Assembly (NCBI GenBank): GCA_934565655.1
Contig: CAKTIE010000012.1
Coordinates: forward strand, 1-63,419
Direction: 5' to 3'
DNA length: 63,419 bases
DNA from: an uncultured Oscillospiraceae bacterium
Lineage (GTDB): Bacteria > Bacillota > Clostridia > Oscillospirales > Oscillospiraceae
Shown here piece by piece: positions 31,651 through 40,350 of the stretch (position 1 is its first letter; every line of letters begins with the position of its first letter). The notes under the pieces were generated by a model that worked only from the letters and a program-made list of their open reading frames with translations, did no database searches and had not been told where the DNA came from. Both the position numbers and the translations under genes were made by a program.

Positions 31651-32391
31651 TCACTGCCCCTCGTCCTTACGGTGAAGGCGGATGCGATCCGCGATCATGG
31701 CGATGAACTCGCTGTTGGTGGGTTTGCCCTTGGCGGAGTTGACGGTGCAGCCGAAATAGGTCTGCAGCGCTTCCAGATTGCCGCGGGTCCAGGCGATCTC
31801 GATTGCGTGGCGGATGGAGCGCTCCACCCGGCTGGCCGTGGTTTGGAACCGCTTGGCCACCGCCGGATACAGTACCTTGGTCACCGCGCTGATGTACTCG
31901 ATGTTCTGCACCGTCAGGATAATGGCCTCCCGTACATACTGATAGCCCTTGATGTGGGCGGGGATGCCCACCTCGTGGAGGATCGCCGTGACCTCGGCCT
32001 CCAGCGACGGCAGCGACAGCACCGTGCTGTCATGGGCGGCCTGCCGGATGCGGTCCAGCAGGGAATCCATGTGGGCCGGCTTCGGGATGAAATACCATGC
32101 GCCCATGCGCATCACATCCTGCACCAGCCCCTGGCTGCAGAAGGCCGACAGTACGATGCAGCGAATGCTCTTGGGGATCCGCTGCAGCAGGCTCATGCCG
32201 TCCAGCCCCGGCAGGATCATGTCCATCACCACGATATCGGGCTTTGTTTTCTGAATCAACTCCCATGCCTCGTCGCCGTTACCGGTATCGCCCACGATCT
32301 GAAACTCGCCGGTTTCTTCCAGCGTGCGGCGCAGCAGCAATCGAAATTCTTCGCTGTTGTCGGCTAACAATATCTTGGGATTGATTTCCAT
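31651..32391 (-). CDS. spo0A: Spo0A-type sporulation response regulator, copy A
   Basis: A 246-residue two-domain regulator. The receiver has the phospho-acceptor in [12 protein letters not shown] (D55 region) and the KP motif FIPKPAH; its acidic pocket is LLADNS, with one aspartate where Spo0A usually has ADD. The DNA-binding domain matches Spo0A closely: [53 protein letters not shown]. Spo0A~P commits the cell to sporulation. It is about 80% identical to a second copy at 59.6-60.3 kb, and the two share promoter and leader sequence. Which is the master regulator cannot be told from sequence. Confidence 0.93.
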   Translation of the reverse strand: MEINPKILLADNSEEFRLLLRRTLEETGEFQIVGDTGNGDEAWELIQKTKPDIVVMDMILPGLDGMSLLQRIPKSIRCIVLSAFCSQGLVQDVMRMGAWYFIPKPAHMDSLLDRIRQAAHDSTVLSLPSLEAEVTAILHEVGIPAHIKGYQYVREAIILTVQNIEYISAVTKVLYPAVAKRFQTTASRVERSIRHAIEIAWTRGNLEALQTYFGCTVNSAKGKPTNSEFIAMIADRIRLHRKDEGQ

Positions 32392-32464
32392 GCGTTCTCA
32401 GTTCCTCTCTCCTTGGATTGGGCGTTTTCGTGAGATTTCACACTTTATCGCCCTGCTGCATAAC

Positions 32465-32540
32465 AAATTACCAGAATATAATAGTATTTTCAAGATGTTT
32501 CTGTCGATTTCTTCTGAATACATTTCGAGATATTTCGACA
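32465..32540 (-). promoter_or_regulatory. Promoter and 0A-like boxes of spo0A copy A
   Basis: On the minus strand TTGAAA (32488-32493) and TAATTT (32465-32470) are 17 bp apart, identical in both elements and spacing to the other copy. A perfect 0A-box TGTCGAA lies at 32534-32540 (minus strand) and a near box TGTCGAT (plus strand) at 32502-32508, suggesting autoregulation. Confidence 0.75.
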
Positions 32541-32572
32541 CGAATGGATAATTATGGAAGCAAAAACGGGGC

Positions 32573-33358
32573 TTACAGGAAGAGCGATAGCGTGACGGAG
32601 ACACGGCCCTTCCGCGTGGTGCCGCCCACGGTGCTCAGCTCCGCCTTGCCGAAGCCCCGGACGGCGATCCGGTCGCCCTCCCGCAGCTGGCGGTCGCCCT
32701 TGAGGCAGACCAGGTCGTTGACCGCCACCTTTCCCGCGGCGATCAGCTGGGCGGCGGGGCCGCGGGCCATGGAGAAGGCCGCGCCCACCAGACAGTCCAG
32801 CCGCAGGGACGGCACGGTGTCCCGCAGCTCCCTCCGCTCCGCCGGAGGGCGTTGGACATCCTCCGGGGCGATGGCGGACAGATGCAGCTTTGTCCGTCCC
32901 GCGCTGGTGAGATTCTCCAGCAGATAGGGCAGCACCTGCCGCGTTACCAGAAAGTCGCACTGTCCGGCGGATACATAGATGTCGCCCACCGTCTCCCGCT
33001 TGACGCCGGCCCCCATGAGACTGCCCAGAAAATCCCGGTGGGTCAGGGCATCCTTTTCATAATAGGAGGCCCGCACGGCGGCCACAGGGCCGTCCGGCGC
33101 GGAAAGACAGTCCTCCGGCAGGTATTCCGGCACATAGCAGGCCATGCAGCGCTCCGCACCCTCACAGCCGCCGAAGAATACCAGCGGCAGATGGGGCAGC
33201 AGCCGCCGGGTCATCGCCTGCTCCCGCGGCGAGAGAAAGCCGGTACAGCCGAGAATGTCACGATCCGCGGCGTGGGTCAGCCTGTCGTAAATGCGGGCCA
33301 GCAGCAGACGATCCTCCTCGGTCTCCGCCGCTGCCGCGATGCTGCGCTGTTTGTCCAT
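32573..33358 (-). CDS. ylmH: YlmH/RqcP2-like S4-domain RNA-binding protein
   Basis: A 261-residue protein with a YlmH-type N-terminal part (FFGGCEGAERCMACYVPEY; HRDFLGSLMGAGVKRETVGDI) and a C-terminal S4 RNA-binding domain (LRLDCLVGAAFSMARGPAAQ; GKVAVNDL). YlmH/RqcP2 binds the 50S subunit-tRNA complex in ribosome quality control and lies near cell-division genes in many Firmicutes, though not here. The start at 33358 has GGAGGAG 8 bases upstream; the longer frame runs through a terminator. Confidence 0.88.
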   Translation of the reverse strand: MDKQRSIAAAAETEEDRLLLARIYDRLTHAADRDILGCTGFLSPREQAMTRRLLPHLPLVFFGGCEGAERCMACYVPEYLPEDCLSAPDGPVAAVRASYYEKDALTHRDFLGSLMGAGVKRETVGDIYVSAGQCDFLVTRQVLPYLLENLTSAGRTKLHLSAIAPEDVQRPPAERRELRDTVPSLRLDCLVGAAFSMARGPAAQLIAAGKVAVNDLVCLKGDRQLREGDRIAVRGFGKAELSTVGGTTRKGRVSVTLSLFL

Positions 33359-33414
33359 GGAAAGCTCCTCCTGTCGGTGTGCTGCATCAATTATAGCATA
33401 CTTGCGGATGATGT

Positions 33415-33449
33415 AAAGGACAGCCTGCGTGAAACGCAGGCTGTCCTTT
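33415..33449. terminator. Terminator between flavodoxin and ylmH
   Basis: AAAGGACAGCCTGCG and CGCAGGCTGTCCTTT form a 15-bp stem. The longer T run is on the plus strand; on the minus strand a short TTTA follows, enough to end the flavodoxin transcript. Confidence 0.8.
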
Positions 33450-33470
33450 TTTTCGTATCGGGTCGCCGGG

Positions 33471-33944
33471 TCACAGGCTGTTTGCCCAGGCAGACAGCTC
33501 ACCGGCAGAGGCGGAAGCGCTGAAGCGCTTGCCGCCGAGCACCACGGCGCCGGGGCAGCTTGCCTTCAGAATATCCGCGGTCTTGCCCATGCCGCTGCCG
33601 CCGGAGGTGGCAAAGGGGATCACCCGCTTGCCGGAGAGGTCATAGCTCTCCAGAAACGTCTGCACGATGCGGGGCGCCTCGTACCACCAGATGGGGAAGC
33701 CCACATACACGGTGTCGTACTGCGCCATATTCTCCACGGTGGAGGCGATGGCGGGACGGGCGTTTTTGTCCTTCATCTCCACGGTGCTGCGGCTGTGCTT
33801 GTCCATCCAGTCCAGATCGGCGGCTGCATAGCGCTGCGCCGGTTCGATCTCGAACAGATCGCCGCCGGTGGCCTGCGCCAGCGTCTTTGCCAGCTTTGCC
33901 GTGACGCCGCTGGCGGAAAAATAAGCGACCAATGCTTTGCTCAT
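33471..33944 (-). CDS. Flavodoxin
   Basis: A 157-residue flavodoxin: the FMN phosphate loop is SASGVTAKLAKT (about 10-21), followed by YVGFPIWWYEAPR and PFATSGGSGMG. It would carry one electron at low potential or act as an NAD(P)H-linked flavodoxin-like oxidoreductase partner. The start at 33944 has GAGGAGG upstream. It lies 119 bp after ilvE and may have its own promoter. Confidence 0.9.
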   Translation of the reverse strand: MSKALVAYFSASGVTAKLAKTLAQATGGDLFEIEPAQRYAAADLDWMDKHSRSTVEMKDKNARPAIASTVENMAQYDTVYVGFPIWWYEAPRIVQTFLESYDLSGKRVIPFATSGGSGMGKTADILKASCPGAVVLGGKRFSASASAGELSAWANSL

Positions 33945-34063
33945 GAGAGATACCTCCTCATTTGATATCGTGTATCCATCATAGCAGTTTTTGCCGGAAA
34001 AGTCCAATACATATCTACTATGACCGGCAATGCGCGGCGGGCATATCTCATGAAGCGGCTTTT

Positions 34064-35125
34064 TTACACGCGGCAGGTCCAGCCGAAGGGGTCGGGTCTC
34101 GTACCCCACTGGATGCCGGTCAGCTCGTCGTACAGCTTCTGGGACAGCGCGCCGATCCGGCCGCCGTTGACCTCATAGCGTACATCGTCCCAGCCCAGTG
34201 CGCCGATGGGGGAGACAACGGCGGCAGTGCCGATGCACCAGGCCTCCTCCAGCGCGCCGGTGCGTGCGGCCTCAAACAGCTCGTCCACGCTCAGCAGACG
34301 CTCCTCCACCGGCGTGCCACAGCTCTTGAGAAGCTCGATAGCGGATTTGCGGGTGACGCCATGGAGGATGGAGCCGGTCAGGGCGGGGGTGACAACGGTG
34401 CCGTTGATCTTGAACATGACGTTCATACCGCCGCACTCCTCCACATACTTGCGTTCCACGCCGTCCAGCCACAGCACTTGGGAATAGCCCCTGGCCTCGG
34501 CCCGCTCACCGGCGCGGTTGGCCGCGCTGTAGTTGCCGCCGCACTTGGCCTCGCCGGTGCCGCCGCGGACGGCACGAACATCCTCGGTTTCCACCATGAT
34601 GGGAACGGGCTTCAGGCCGTCGGAAAAATAGCTGCCGGAAGGGGAGAGAATGATGACGAAGGACGCCTCATGGACGCCGTGCAGCGCCAGCGTGGGATCG
34701 GTGGAGTACAGGAAGGGGCGGACATACAGGCTGGTGTCGGGGTCGGAGGGCACCCAGCGCTGATCCACGCGGACTACCTCCTTGATGGCCTGCAGGGCGT
34801 CATCGGGGTCCACCTGGGGCAGGCCCAGACGCTCACAGGAGCGGTTCAGCCGGGCGATATTCTCCCAGGGGCGGAACAGCTGCACCTCGCCGTCGGGACG
34901 GCGGTAGGCCTTCAGACCCTCGAACACCTCGTTGCCGTAGTGCAGGACGCTGGCGGCGGGGTTCAGGGCGATGGGGCCGTAAGGCACGACGCGGGCGTTG
35001 TGCCAGCCGTCCTTTTCGGTGTAGTCCATGATGAACATGTGGTCGGTGAAGACGGAGCCGAAGCCCAGCTGGTCGGACGGGGGCAGAGTGCCGGGATTGG
35101 GATTCTTGGTAACGGTGATATTCAT
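34064..35125 (-). CDS. ilvE: Branched-chain amino acid aminotransferase
   Basis: A 353-residue class IV PLP aminotransferase: VLHYGNEVFEGLKAYR, the PLP-lysine region GGTGEAKCGGNYSAA and GVTRKSAIELL. It interconverts leucine, isoleucine and valine with their 2-oxoacids. AGGAGG precedes the ATG. It is the last gene of an operon with an L-2-hydroxyacid dehydrogenase and a lactate-type permease, 18 bp apart, which suggests that its 2-oxoacids are reduced to 2-hydroxyacids here. Confidence 0.93.
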   Translation of the reverse strand: MNITVTKNPNPGTLPPSDQLGFGSVFTDHMFIMDYTEKDGWHNARVVPYGPIALNPAASVLHYGNEVFEGLKAYRRPDGEVQLFRPWENIARLNRSCERLGLPQVDPDDALQAIKEVVRVDQRWVPSDPDTSLYVRPFLYSTDPTLALHGVHEASFVIILSPSGSYFSDGLKPVPIMVETEDVRAVRGGTGEAKCGGNYSAANRAGERAEARGYSQVLWLDGVERKYVEECGGMNVMFKINGTVVTPALTGSILHGVTRKSAIELLKSCGTPVEERLLSVDELFEAARTGALEEAWCIGTAAVVSPIGALGWDDVRYEVNGGRIGALSQKLYDELTGIQWGTRPDPFGWTCRV

Positions 35126-35143
35126 AGTGACTGACCTCCTGAT

Positions 35144-36094
35144 TCAGATCTCTTTCAAATGCTCCATATTGTGGCGGATACCCTCGCAGCACTGGTGGAA
35201 GGCAGCCTTTTCCTCGTCGGTCAGGGGCAGCTCCACCACCTCCTCCACGCCGTTTGCGCCGATGACGCAGGGGACACCGGCGAACAGGCCGCTTTCGCCG
35301 TACTCACCGCACAGCTCCATACTGGCGGACATGATGGCCTTTTCATCGTGAAGCACGATGTGGGCCATCCGGGCGGCGGTGGTGGCAATGCCGTACTCGG
35401 TGCAGAACTTGCCGGAGAAGGTGACCCAGCCGCCGCCGATGGACTCCTTCTGCAGGGCGTCGCGGTCAAAGCGGAAGCGCTCGTCCGTTTCGGCCCACTT
35501 GTCCAGCGGCATGCCCTTGAAGCTGACGCAGGACCAGGGCGCAAACTGCTGGTTGCCGTGCTCGCCCATCATGTAGCAGGTGATGGACTTGTGATCCACA
35601 CCGGTCTGACGGGCCAGGGCACTCAGCAGGCGGGAGGTGTCAAGCCCCGTTCCGGTGCCGAACACACGGCCCTTCGGCAGGCCCAGCCCCAGCGCCAGCT
35701 CACGGGTAACGATATCGCAGGGGTTGGTGATGTTGATCAGCACGCCGTCAAAGCCGCTGGCCTTGACCTTTTCCACATAGCCGCGGACAGCGGGAACGGT
35801 GAAATCCATCTCGGTCACCCGGTCATGGGTGCCACGCAGCAGGTCGATCTTGCCTACGCTGTTGACGATCACATCGCACTCGCCCAGATCGGCGAAATCA
35901 CCGGCCCGGACAGTGACGCGGTGGGGCAGATACGCCGCCGCGTCGCGGAGATCCTGTACCTCGCTGGCCAGCTTCTGCTGGTTCTGATCCACCAGCACCA
36001 GCTCATCTGCGATGCCCTGCACCGCCAGCGCGTAGGCCACATGGGCGCCCACATGGCCCAGACCGATCACACCGAGAACACGTTTTTTTGCCAT
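35144..36094 (-). CDS. L-2-hydroxyacid dehydrogenase, HicDH-like (LDH superfamily)
   Basis: A 316-residue LDH/MDH-superfamily enzyme: NAD motif GVIGLGHVGAHVA, the catalytic histidine in GEHGNQQF and NITNPCDIVT. The substrate loop SVGKIDLLRGTHDR lacks the usual GxxQKPGxxR of lactate dehydrogenases and is like that of L-2-hydroxyisocaproate dehydrogenase, as is GEHGNxQFxxWS. It therefore probably reduces branched 2-oxoacids such as 2-oxoisocaproate. It sits between a lactate-type permease and ilvE. Lactate activity cannot be excluded. Confidence 0.82.
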   Translation of the reverse strand: MAKKRVLGVIGLGHVGAHVAYALAVQGIADELVLVDQNQQKLASEVQDLRDAAAYLPHRVTVRAGDFADLGECDVIVNSVGKIDLLRGTHDRVTEMDFTVPAVRGYVEKVKASGFDGVLINITNPCDIVTRELALGLGLPKGRVFGTGTGLDTSRLLSALARQTGVDHKSITCYMMGEHGNQQFAPWSCVSFKGMPLDKWAETDERFRFDRDALQKESIGGGWVTFSGKFCTEYGIATTAARMAHIVLHDEKAIMSASMELCGEYGESGLFAGVPCVIGANGVEEVVELPLTDEEKAAFHQCCEGIRHNMEHLKEI

Positions 36095-36125
36095 AACAGA
36101 TACACTCCTTTATTGATAGGTTTAT

Positions 36126-37664
36126 TTACATTCCAAAATTGGGGAACAGCACACAGGTATACAGCATGGTCAGCACCATGTAGATCACAAGGACGATGGC
36201 GAAGGCGGGCAGCGTCCGCTTCATGACCTTGTTCTCGTTGCCCACCTGATCCACCGTGGCGCAGGCGGCCACCGTATTGTTGGGGCAGATCAGGTTGCCC
36301 AGGGAAGCGCCGGCGTTCTGTCCGGCAAACACGGTGATGGGGTTCATGCCCAGCGCCTGTGCCGCCTGGATGTGCATGTCGGCGAACATGATGTTGGAGC
36401 CAAGGCCCGTGCCAGTGATGAAGGAGCCGCTGGCGCCGATGAGAACAGCGGCGGCGGGATAGAACCAGCCCACCACGGCGGCAATGTCAGAGGCCAGCAG
36501 GTTCATCATGCCGGTGGAAGGAGACTGCATGATATAGGATACCACCAGCAGGCTGCCCATGGTCACCAGCACCGGCATCACATGGCCCACCGTCTTGGCG
36601 CAGACCCGGCCGTACTGCTTCAGACCGGTTTTCAGGGCCATAGCGCCCAGGAAGCCGCAGATCAGGATCACCACATCCACCCACACGATATAGCCGAAGG
36701 TGCACATGACGGCGAAGCCGTTTTCCACCAGTGCCGGGAAGCCGTAGCGAACGGCGGGCAGCAGCACCAGCATGTAGACGTAAGGGGACATGGCGCGGAA
36801 CGGGCCGTACTTCTTTTCCTGACCGGAGAAGCGGTAACGGTATTCCCCCGGCGTTTTCACGCCCACCAGCTTGACGTAGGCCACGCTGAGGAGGATGGAG
36901 AGAAGGCCCGTGCCCATGGAGGTGACCTCCGCGCCCACAAAGTTGGAGAGAACGAACATCACCGCGCCGGTGGACACACCGGCAAAGCAGAGGTAGGGGA
37001 CGATGCCCTTGAAGCCCTTGCGGCCGAAGGTCATGGCCACCATGATAAAGGGGATCACCAGCACACCGAACATGTGGATGCGGCCCACCATGGCGGAGTT
37101 CAGCGCCACGGTGCTGAGGCCCGCGTCGGTGAGGGCCGCGCCGCCGTTGATGGTGGTCAGGCCCGCGCCGCCCCAGGAGCAGGGCGTAGCGTCGCCCAGC
37201 AGGGCCAGCGCGATGGAGGTCACGGGGTCAAAGCCCAGCGCCACCAGAAACGGTGCGGCGATGGCGGCGGGAGAGCCTGCGCCTGCTGCGCCCTCCAGGA
37301 AGATGGGGAGCATCATGCCGATGATGACCACCTGTACGCGGCGGTCATCGCTGATGCGGGCGATGGCACCCTTTACCTCGTCGATAGCGCCGGTATCACG
37401 GAGCAGATTCAGGATCACGAAGGCGCCGAACACCATCAGCACGATCTTCAGGCCCTCCTTGATGCCCTTCCAGAGAAGAGCGTCATAAACGGCCACGTTG
37501 TCTTTGAAGGAAGCGCCGGTAACATTGAAGTAGGTGAAGGCCAGCAGAAGCGTCCACAGCAGAGCCACGGGGGCGACGCGCTTGGCGGACTGGCGGAAGC
37601 CCAGAATGCCCACCAGCACCACGACAATGGGGCTGAATGCCATGACGAAATTGAAGAAGCTCAT
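36126..37664 (-). CDS. LctP-family (lactate/hydroxyacid) permease
   Basis: A hydrophobic protein of about 512 residues with 12 or more membrane segments, matching the lactate permease family (MMLPIFLEGAAGAGSPAAIAAPFLVALGFDP; GDATPCSWGGAGLTT; FAGQNAGASLGN). These symport lactate, glycolate or similar acids with protons. A GTG five codons upstream is an alternative start. It is first in the operon with the hydroxyacid dehydrogenase and ilvE, and may export 2-hydroxyisocaproate-like end products or import hydroxyacids. Confidence 0.88.
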   Translation of the reverse strand: MSFFNFVMAFSPIVVVLVGILGFRQSAKRVAPVALLWTLLLAFTYFNVTGASFKDNVAVYDALLWKGIKEGLKIVLMVFGAFVILNLLRDTGAIDEVKGAIARISDDRRVQVVIIGMMLPIFLEGAAGAGSPAAIAAPFLVALGFDPVTSIALALLGDATPCSWGGAGLTTINGGAALTDAGLSTVALNSAMVGRIHMFGVLVIPFIMVAMTFGRKGFKGIVPYLCFAGVSTGAVMFVLSNFVGAEVTSMGTGLLSILLSVAYVKLVGVKTPGEYRYRFSGQEKKYGPFRAMSPYVYMLVLLPAVRYGFPALVENGFAVMCTFGYIVWVDVVILICGFLGAMALKTGLKQYGRVCAKTVGHVMPVLVTMGSLLVVSYIMQSPSTGMMNLLASDIAAVVGWFYPAAAVLIGASGSFITGTGLGSNIMFADMHIQAAQALGMNPITVFAGQNAGASLGNLICPNNTVAACATVDQVGNENKVMKRTLPAFAIVLVIYMVLTMLYTCVLFPNFGM

Positions 37665-37740
37665 AGGGATTTTTCTCACTTTCTTTTGATTTTGGTTGGT
37701 GACGCTTCGCTGGCCAGGAGAAGCGGACAGGAATCTATGA

Positions 37741-37774
37741 AAAAAAGAGGCTCCGCCGGATGGCGGAGCCTCTT
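37741..37774 (-). terminator. Terminator of the small membrane peptide gene
   Basis: AAGAGGCTCCGCC / GGCGGAGCCTCTT is a 13-bp stem followed on the minus strand by six to seven T. Confidence 0.88.
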
Positions 37775-37796
37775 GCAGCTGTAACTGTCGTCGATC

Positions 37797-37997
37797 TTAC
37801 GAGGGCAGGCAGGGGAAGGGGGACGTCATGTTCCGGCATGTGAAGGAGCTGGTCAATACCAGCAGAATAATAATGGACGCCAGCAGAATGCCGGCGTCCA
37901 GAGACAGAATGATGCTGTTCATGTCGGAGCATGCGGACACAGCGCAGGAGCCCTGCGCGTAAGCGGTCATATTGGCGAATGCGTAAGTCATCATCAT
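37797..37997 (-). CDS. Small membrane peptide, 66 aa, unknown
   Basis: Not recognised. The product begins MMMTYAFANM, has a short segment GSCAVSACSDM with two cysteines, one membrane helix (about 29-48, ILSLDAGILLASIIILLVLT) and a short polar tail with another cysteine. Reality is supported by a dedicated promoter (TTGAAA-17-TACACT), AAAGGA before the ATG triplet, and a terminator 20 bp after the stop. The coding strand therefore sits in a complete transcription unit. Function is unknown; a small membrane regulator or a secreted/lysis peptide are possible. Confidence 0.7.
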   Translation of the reverse strand: MMMTYAFANMTAYAQGSCAVSACSDMNSIILSLDAGILLASIIILLVLTSSFTCRNMTSPFPCLPS

Positions 37998-38029
37998 TGC
38001 CGCTGTGTCCTTTCAGAAGAATTGAACGG

Positions 38030-38058
38030 AGTGTAGCATACATTTTTTTCCATTTCAA
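38030..38058 (-). promoter_or_regulatory. Promoter of the small membrane peptide gene
   Basis: Minus strand TTGAAA (38053-38058) and TACACT (38030-38035) with a 17-bp spacer, 33 bp ahead of the ATG. Confidence 0.75.
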
Positions 38059-38207
38059 GTGGCAATTTGCACAAAGAGGCAAAATCGGCCGAACGTACAA
38101 GAACAGCCACGCTGCGGCGGCGGAAGATTGGTCAGAAAAACAAAGCCCTTGTGGTACCGCGGGGGACATGCTATCATGGAGACAATACGAAAGGGAAGGT
38201 GCTTCGG

Positions 38208-38780
38208 ATGAATGTGACACAATTCGTGATGGCCTATGGCGTGGAACAGGATCGGCTGCGGGCGATCCTGCCGGAGGGCTTCGTCTCGCTGCGGCCGGTG
38301 CTGCGGATCAACGCGGAGGTGCGGGACGGAACGACGGGCTATGTGGAGTTCAATACCGCCGTGGAAAAGGACGGGGTGCGGGGCTGGCTGAACATCGGCT
38401 GCTGGGAGGGTGTTCCCTTCCGGCAGGAGGGAAAGACCACGGTGTTTGAGCCGGAATTCCTGACCATTTCCTTTACCGGCGTGGGGATCGAGGGCTCCTG
38501 CCCGGCGGAGAAGGACAACGGCGGCTGCTATTTCCCGGATGCCGTGCCGCAGCTGAGAGCGCCGGAGATCATCGACGCCAACAAGGAGTTCTGTGACTGC
38601 GCCTTTGCGTGGCACTTTTCCGAAAACGATGCCCACGGCGTCAGCATCGGAAAGACGCTGCCCGCCATCCCTACGGAGGTGCGGACGGTGTATCCCCGTC
38701 AGGCGTTCACGGCGGCCAACGCCGCGGCCATTCCCTGCCAGCAGGTGCTGGGCACCTACATGGTGAAATTTACCCGATAA
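38208..38780 (+). CDS. Conserved hypothetical protein, 190 aa
   Basis: A soluble 190-residue protein that I recognise only as a conserved clostridial hypothetical, possibly of the acetoacetate-decarboxylase-like fold (MAYGVEQDRLRAILPEGFVSLRPVL, then beta-rich segments). No signal peptide or membrane segment. The ATG at 38208 has GGGAAGG upstream; longer frames do not match the family start. It stands alone and ends at a terminator shared with the convergent cupin gene. Function unknown. Confidence 0.7.
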   Translation: MNVTQFVMAYGVEQDRLRAILPEGFVSLRPVLRINAEVRDGTTGYVEFNTAVEKDGVRGWLNIGCWEGVPFRQEGKTTVFEPEFLTISFTGVGIEGSCPAEKDNGGCYFPDAVPQLRAPEIIDANKEFCDCAFAWHFSENDAHGVSIGKTLPAIPTEVRTVYPRQAFTAANAAAIPCQQVLGTYMVKFTR

Positions 38781-38787
38781 AAATCAA

Positions 38788-38818
38788 AAGCCGGCATGGT
38801 TCAGAACCATGCCGGCTT
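38788..38818. terminator. Bidirectional terminator
   Basis: AAGCCGGCATGGTT, CAG, AACCATGCCGGCTT, a perfect 14-bp stem between convergent genes. Confidence 0.88.
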
Positions 38819-38831
38819 ATTAAATGCTGTT

Positions 38832-39173
38832 TTATGCGTTTGCGCCGATGTCTCCATCCTCCCGCGCGGTGGAGATCTTGATAACGACGGCTGTTTTGGC
38901 GCCGTTGTTCCAAATGGAGTGAGGGGTCATGCCGTCCACGAATACCGCCTCATCCTTACCGGCGATGATCTCCCTGTCACCGGAAACGATCCGCACCTGG
39001 CCGTCCACAACGATGAAAATGTGGTTGTCGCTGTGGGTGTGGTTGTTTTCGGGACCGCCGCCGTTTTCCGCGATATAGGCGATGGCGCCCCATTGGATCC
39101 TGCCCATCTGGTTAAACAGCTTTTTAGCCAAAAAGTCCTTGTGTCCTTCGGGTGTGATAAATTCTTTTTCCAT
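38832..39173 (-). CDS. Cupin-domain protein
   Basis: A 113-residue single-domain cupin with the metal-binding pattern NNHTHSDNHIFIVVDG and a second motif near PHSIWNN. Small cupins are often dioxygenases, isomerases or sugar-binding sensors; no substrate can be read from sequence. It follows the DUF7662-like gene in the same direction by about 20 bp, so the two may be cotranscribed with the TetR-DUF2087 group upstream. Confidence 0.8.
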   Translation of the reverse strand: MEKEFITPEGHKDFLAKKLFNQMGRIQWGAIAYIAENGGGPENNHTHSDNHIFIVVDGQVRIVSGDREIIAGKDEAVFVDGMTPHSIWNNGAKTAVVIKISTAREDGDIGANA

Positions 39174-39194
39174 GTGTGTCCCCTCTCTCTTTTG

Positions 39195-39410
39195 TCAATG
39201 CGTCTCTGTCCGGATAAAATCCACCGTCTGCGCCTTCATCGAGATCCTGCCCACCGCATAGCCGTAGAGGAGCAGCTCTTTCTTATACCGCAGAAAGGCG
39301 TGATCCAGCGGTAGGCCCGCGATCCGGCCGATCTCGTCAAAGGTCAGCGTCAGCTGCGGTTTGCCGCTTTTCTGTATGTATTGCCAAAGTGCGTCGTATT
39401 TGCTCATCAT
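39195..39410 (-). CDS. DUF7662-like small protein
   Basis: A 71-residue protein (MSKYDALWQYIQKSGKPQLTL then FDEIGRIAG, LPLDHAFLRYKKEL) matching a common small clostridial family with a winged-helix-like appearance. The second methionine may be the true start. Function is unknown. It lies between the DUF2087 gene and the cupin on the same strand. Confidence 0.72.
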   Translation of the reverse strand: MMSKYDALWQYIQKSGKPQLTLTFDEIGRIAGLPLDHAFLRYKKELLLYGYAVGRISMKAQTVDFIRTETH

Positions 39411-39458
39411 GGGGCCCTCCCGTGTCTGATCCGCCTGCGCGGCAGACCGGATACGCTT

Positions 39459-39767
39459 TCAGATATTCTTTTCCATAAACGCATCGAGCGCCGGAAGCTG
39501 CTCCGCCTTCCAATAGCGGCTGCAATCCGCTGCGCGGTCCAGCAGCCGCTTGTTGTAAAGCTCCCGCCGGAGCGTTGCGGGATCGTGGAAAAGCGTCCAT
39601 CCGTCCAGCAGATCATTGATCTCCGGCTCTGTATACTGCCGCCTGTCCTCCAGCTTCCCAGCCAGATACCAGAGCGCCAGCAGCTTCTTTTTGTGCTTGG
39701 CCGGAAGCGCGCTCAGGCGTCCGTCCGCATCCAGAAACGGGGCCAGTTCCGACAGATCATACTTCAT
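39459..39767 (-). CDS. DUF2087-domain protein
   Basis: A 102-residue protein with the DUF2087 pattern: LDADGRLSALPAKHKKKLLAL, YTEPEINDLL and a C-terminal RRELYNKRLLDR stretch. This domain is usually linked to transcription regulators as a DNA-binding-like module. The start lies within the end of the TetR gene (11-base overlap), so it is coupled to that regulator. Confidence 0.82.
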   Translation of the reverse strand: MKYDLSELAPFLDADGRLSALPAKHKKKLLALWYLAGKLEDRRQYTEPEINDLLDGWTLFHDPATLRRELYNKRLLDRAADCSRYWKAEQLPALDAFMEKNI

Positions 39768-40350
39768 TTTCGCACCTCCCGTCTCCGGTTTTTACCAGCA
39801 GCATCATGGCCTGAAATTCCGTGGACAGCATCTCGCCCAGCCTTTCCTCGGAAAAATGGCAGACCCGTGTGGCGCACAGCGCACCTACCCCGAAGGTATA
39901 GATCCACACGTTTTCAAAGAGCAGCCTGGCTTCCGTCTCGCTCAGGCTGTATGTCTCCCGGATTAGGGCGATGCAGGTCTCCGCCGTGGGGCCAAGCTCA
40001 CCGAACACGTCGTCAAAGCTGACGGCGTTCCGGTTTTCCTGCATGAAAAGGAGCTGATACAGCTTCGGCTCACGGGCACCGAACAGAACCATCCGCATGC
40101 CCACCTGCTTGAACAGGGGCATCCCGGGCAGCTTCTGCTCCGCAAAGCTCTCGAACCGGCGCATGGCGGCGGCGCGCACCGCGTCCTGCACCTCCTTCAT
40201 GCTGGTGAACACCGTGAAGATGGGGCGGGCCGAGCTGCCAAGGGCATCGCCCAGCTCCTTCGCGGTCAGCGCCTCGACACCCTTGCGGGAGACCACGTCC
40301 AACGCGGTCTGTACGATCTCTTCCCTTGTGAATTTCGGTTTCGGCGGCAT
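39757..40350 (-). CDS. TetR/AcrR-family regulator
   Basis: A 197-residue TetR protein: helix-turn-helix KFTREEIVQTALDVVSRKG and LTAKELGDALGSSARPIFTVF at the N terminus. The start MPPKPKF at 40350 has AAGGAG 7 bases upstream. It heads a minus-strand group with DUF2087, DUF7662-like and cupin genes, probably its regulon along with itself. Ligand unknown. Confidence 0.85.
   Translation of the reverse strand: MPPKPKFTREEIVQTALDVVSRKGVEALTAKELGDALGSSARPIFTVFTSMKEVQDAVRAAAMRRFESFAEQKLPGMPLFKQVGMRMVLFGAREPKLYQLLFMQENRNAVSFDDVFGELGPTAETCIALIRETYSLSETEARLLFENVWIYTFGVGALCATRVCHFSEERLGEMLSTEFQAMMLLVKTGDGRCENEV

Noticed and set aside
31651..32391. Assembly artefact as explanation of two spo0A copies
   Set aside because: The copies differ at about one fifth of residues and have different flanking genes, so they are true paralogues rather than a duplicated contig end.
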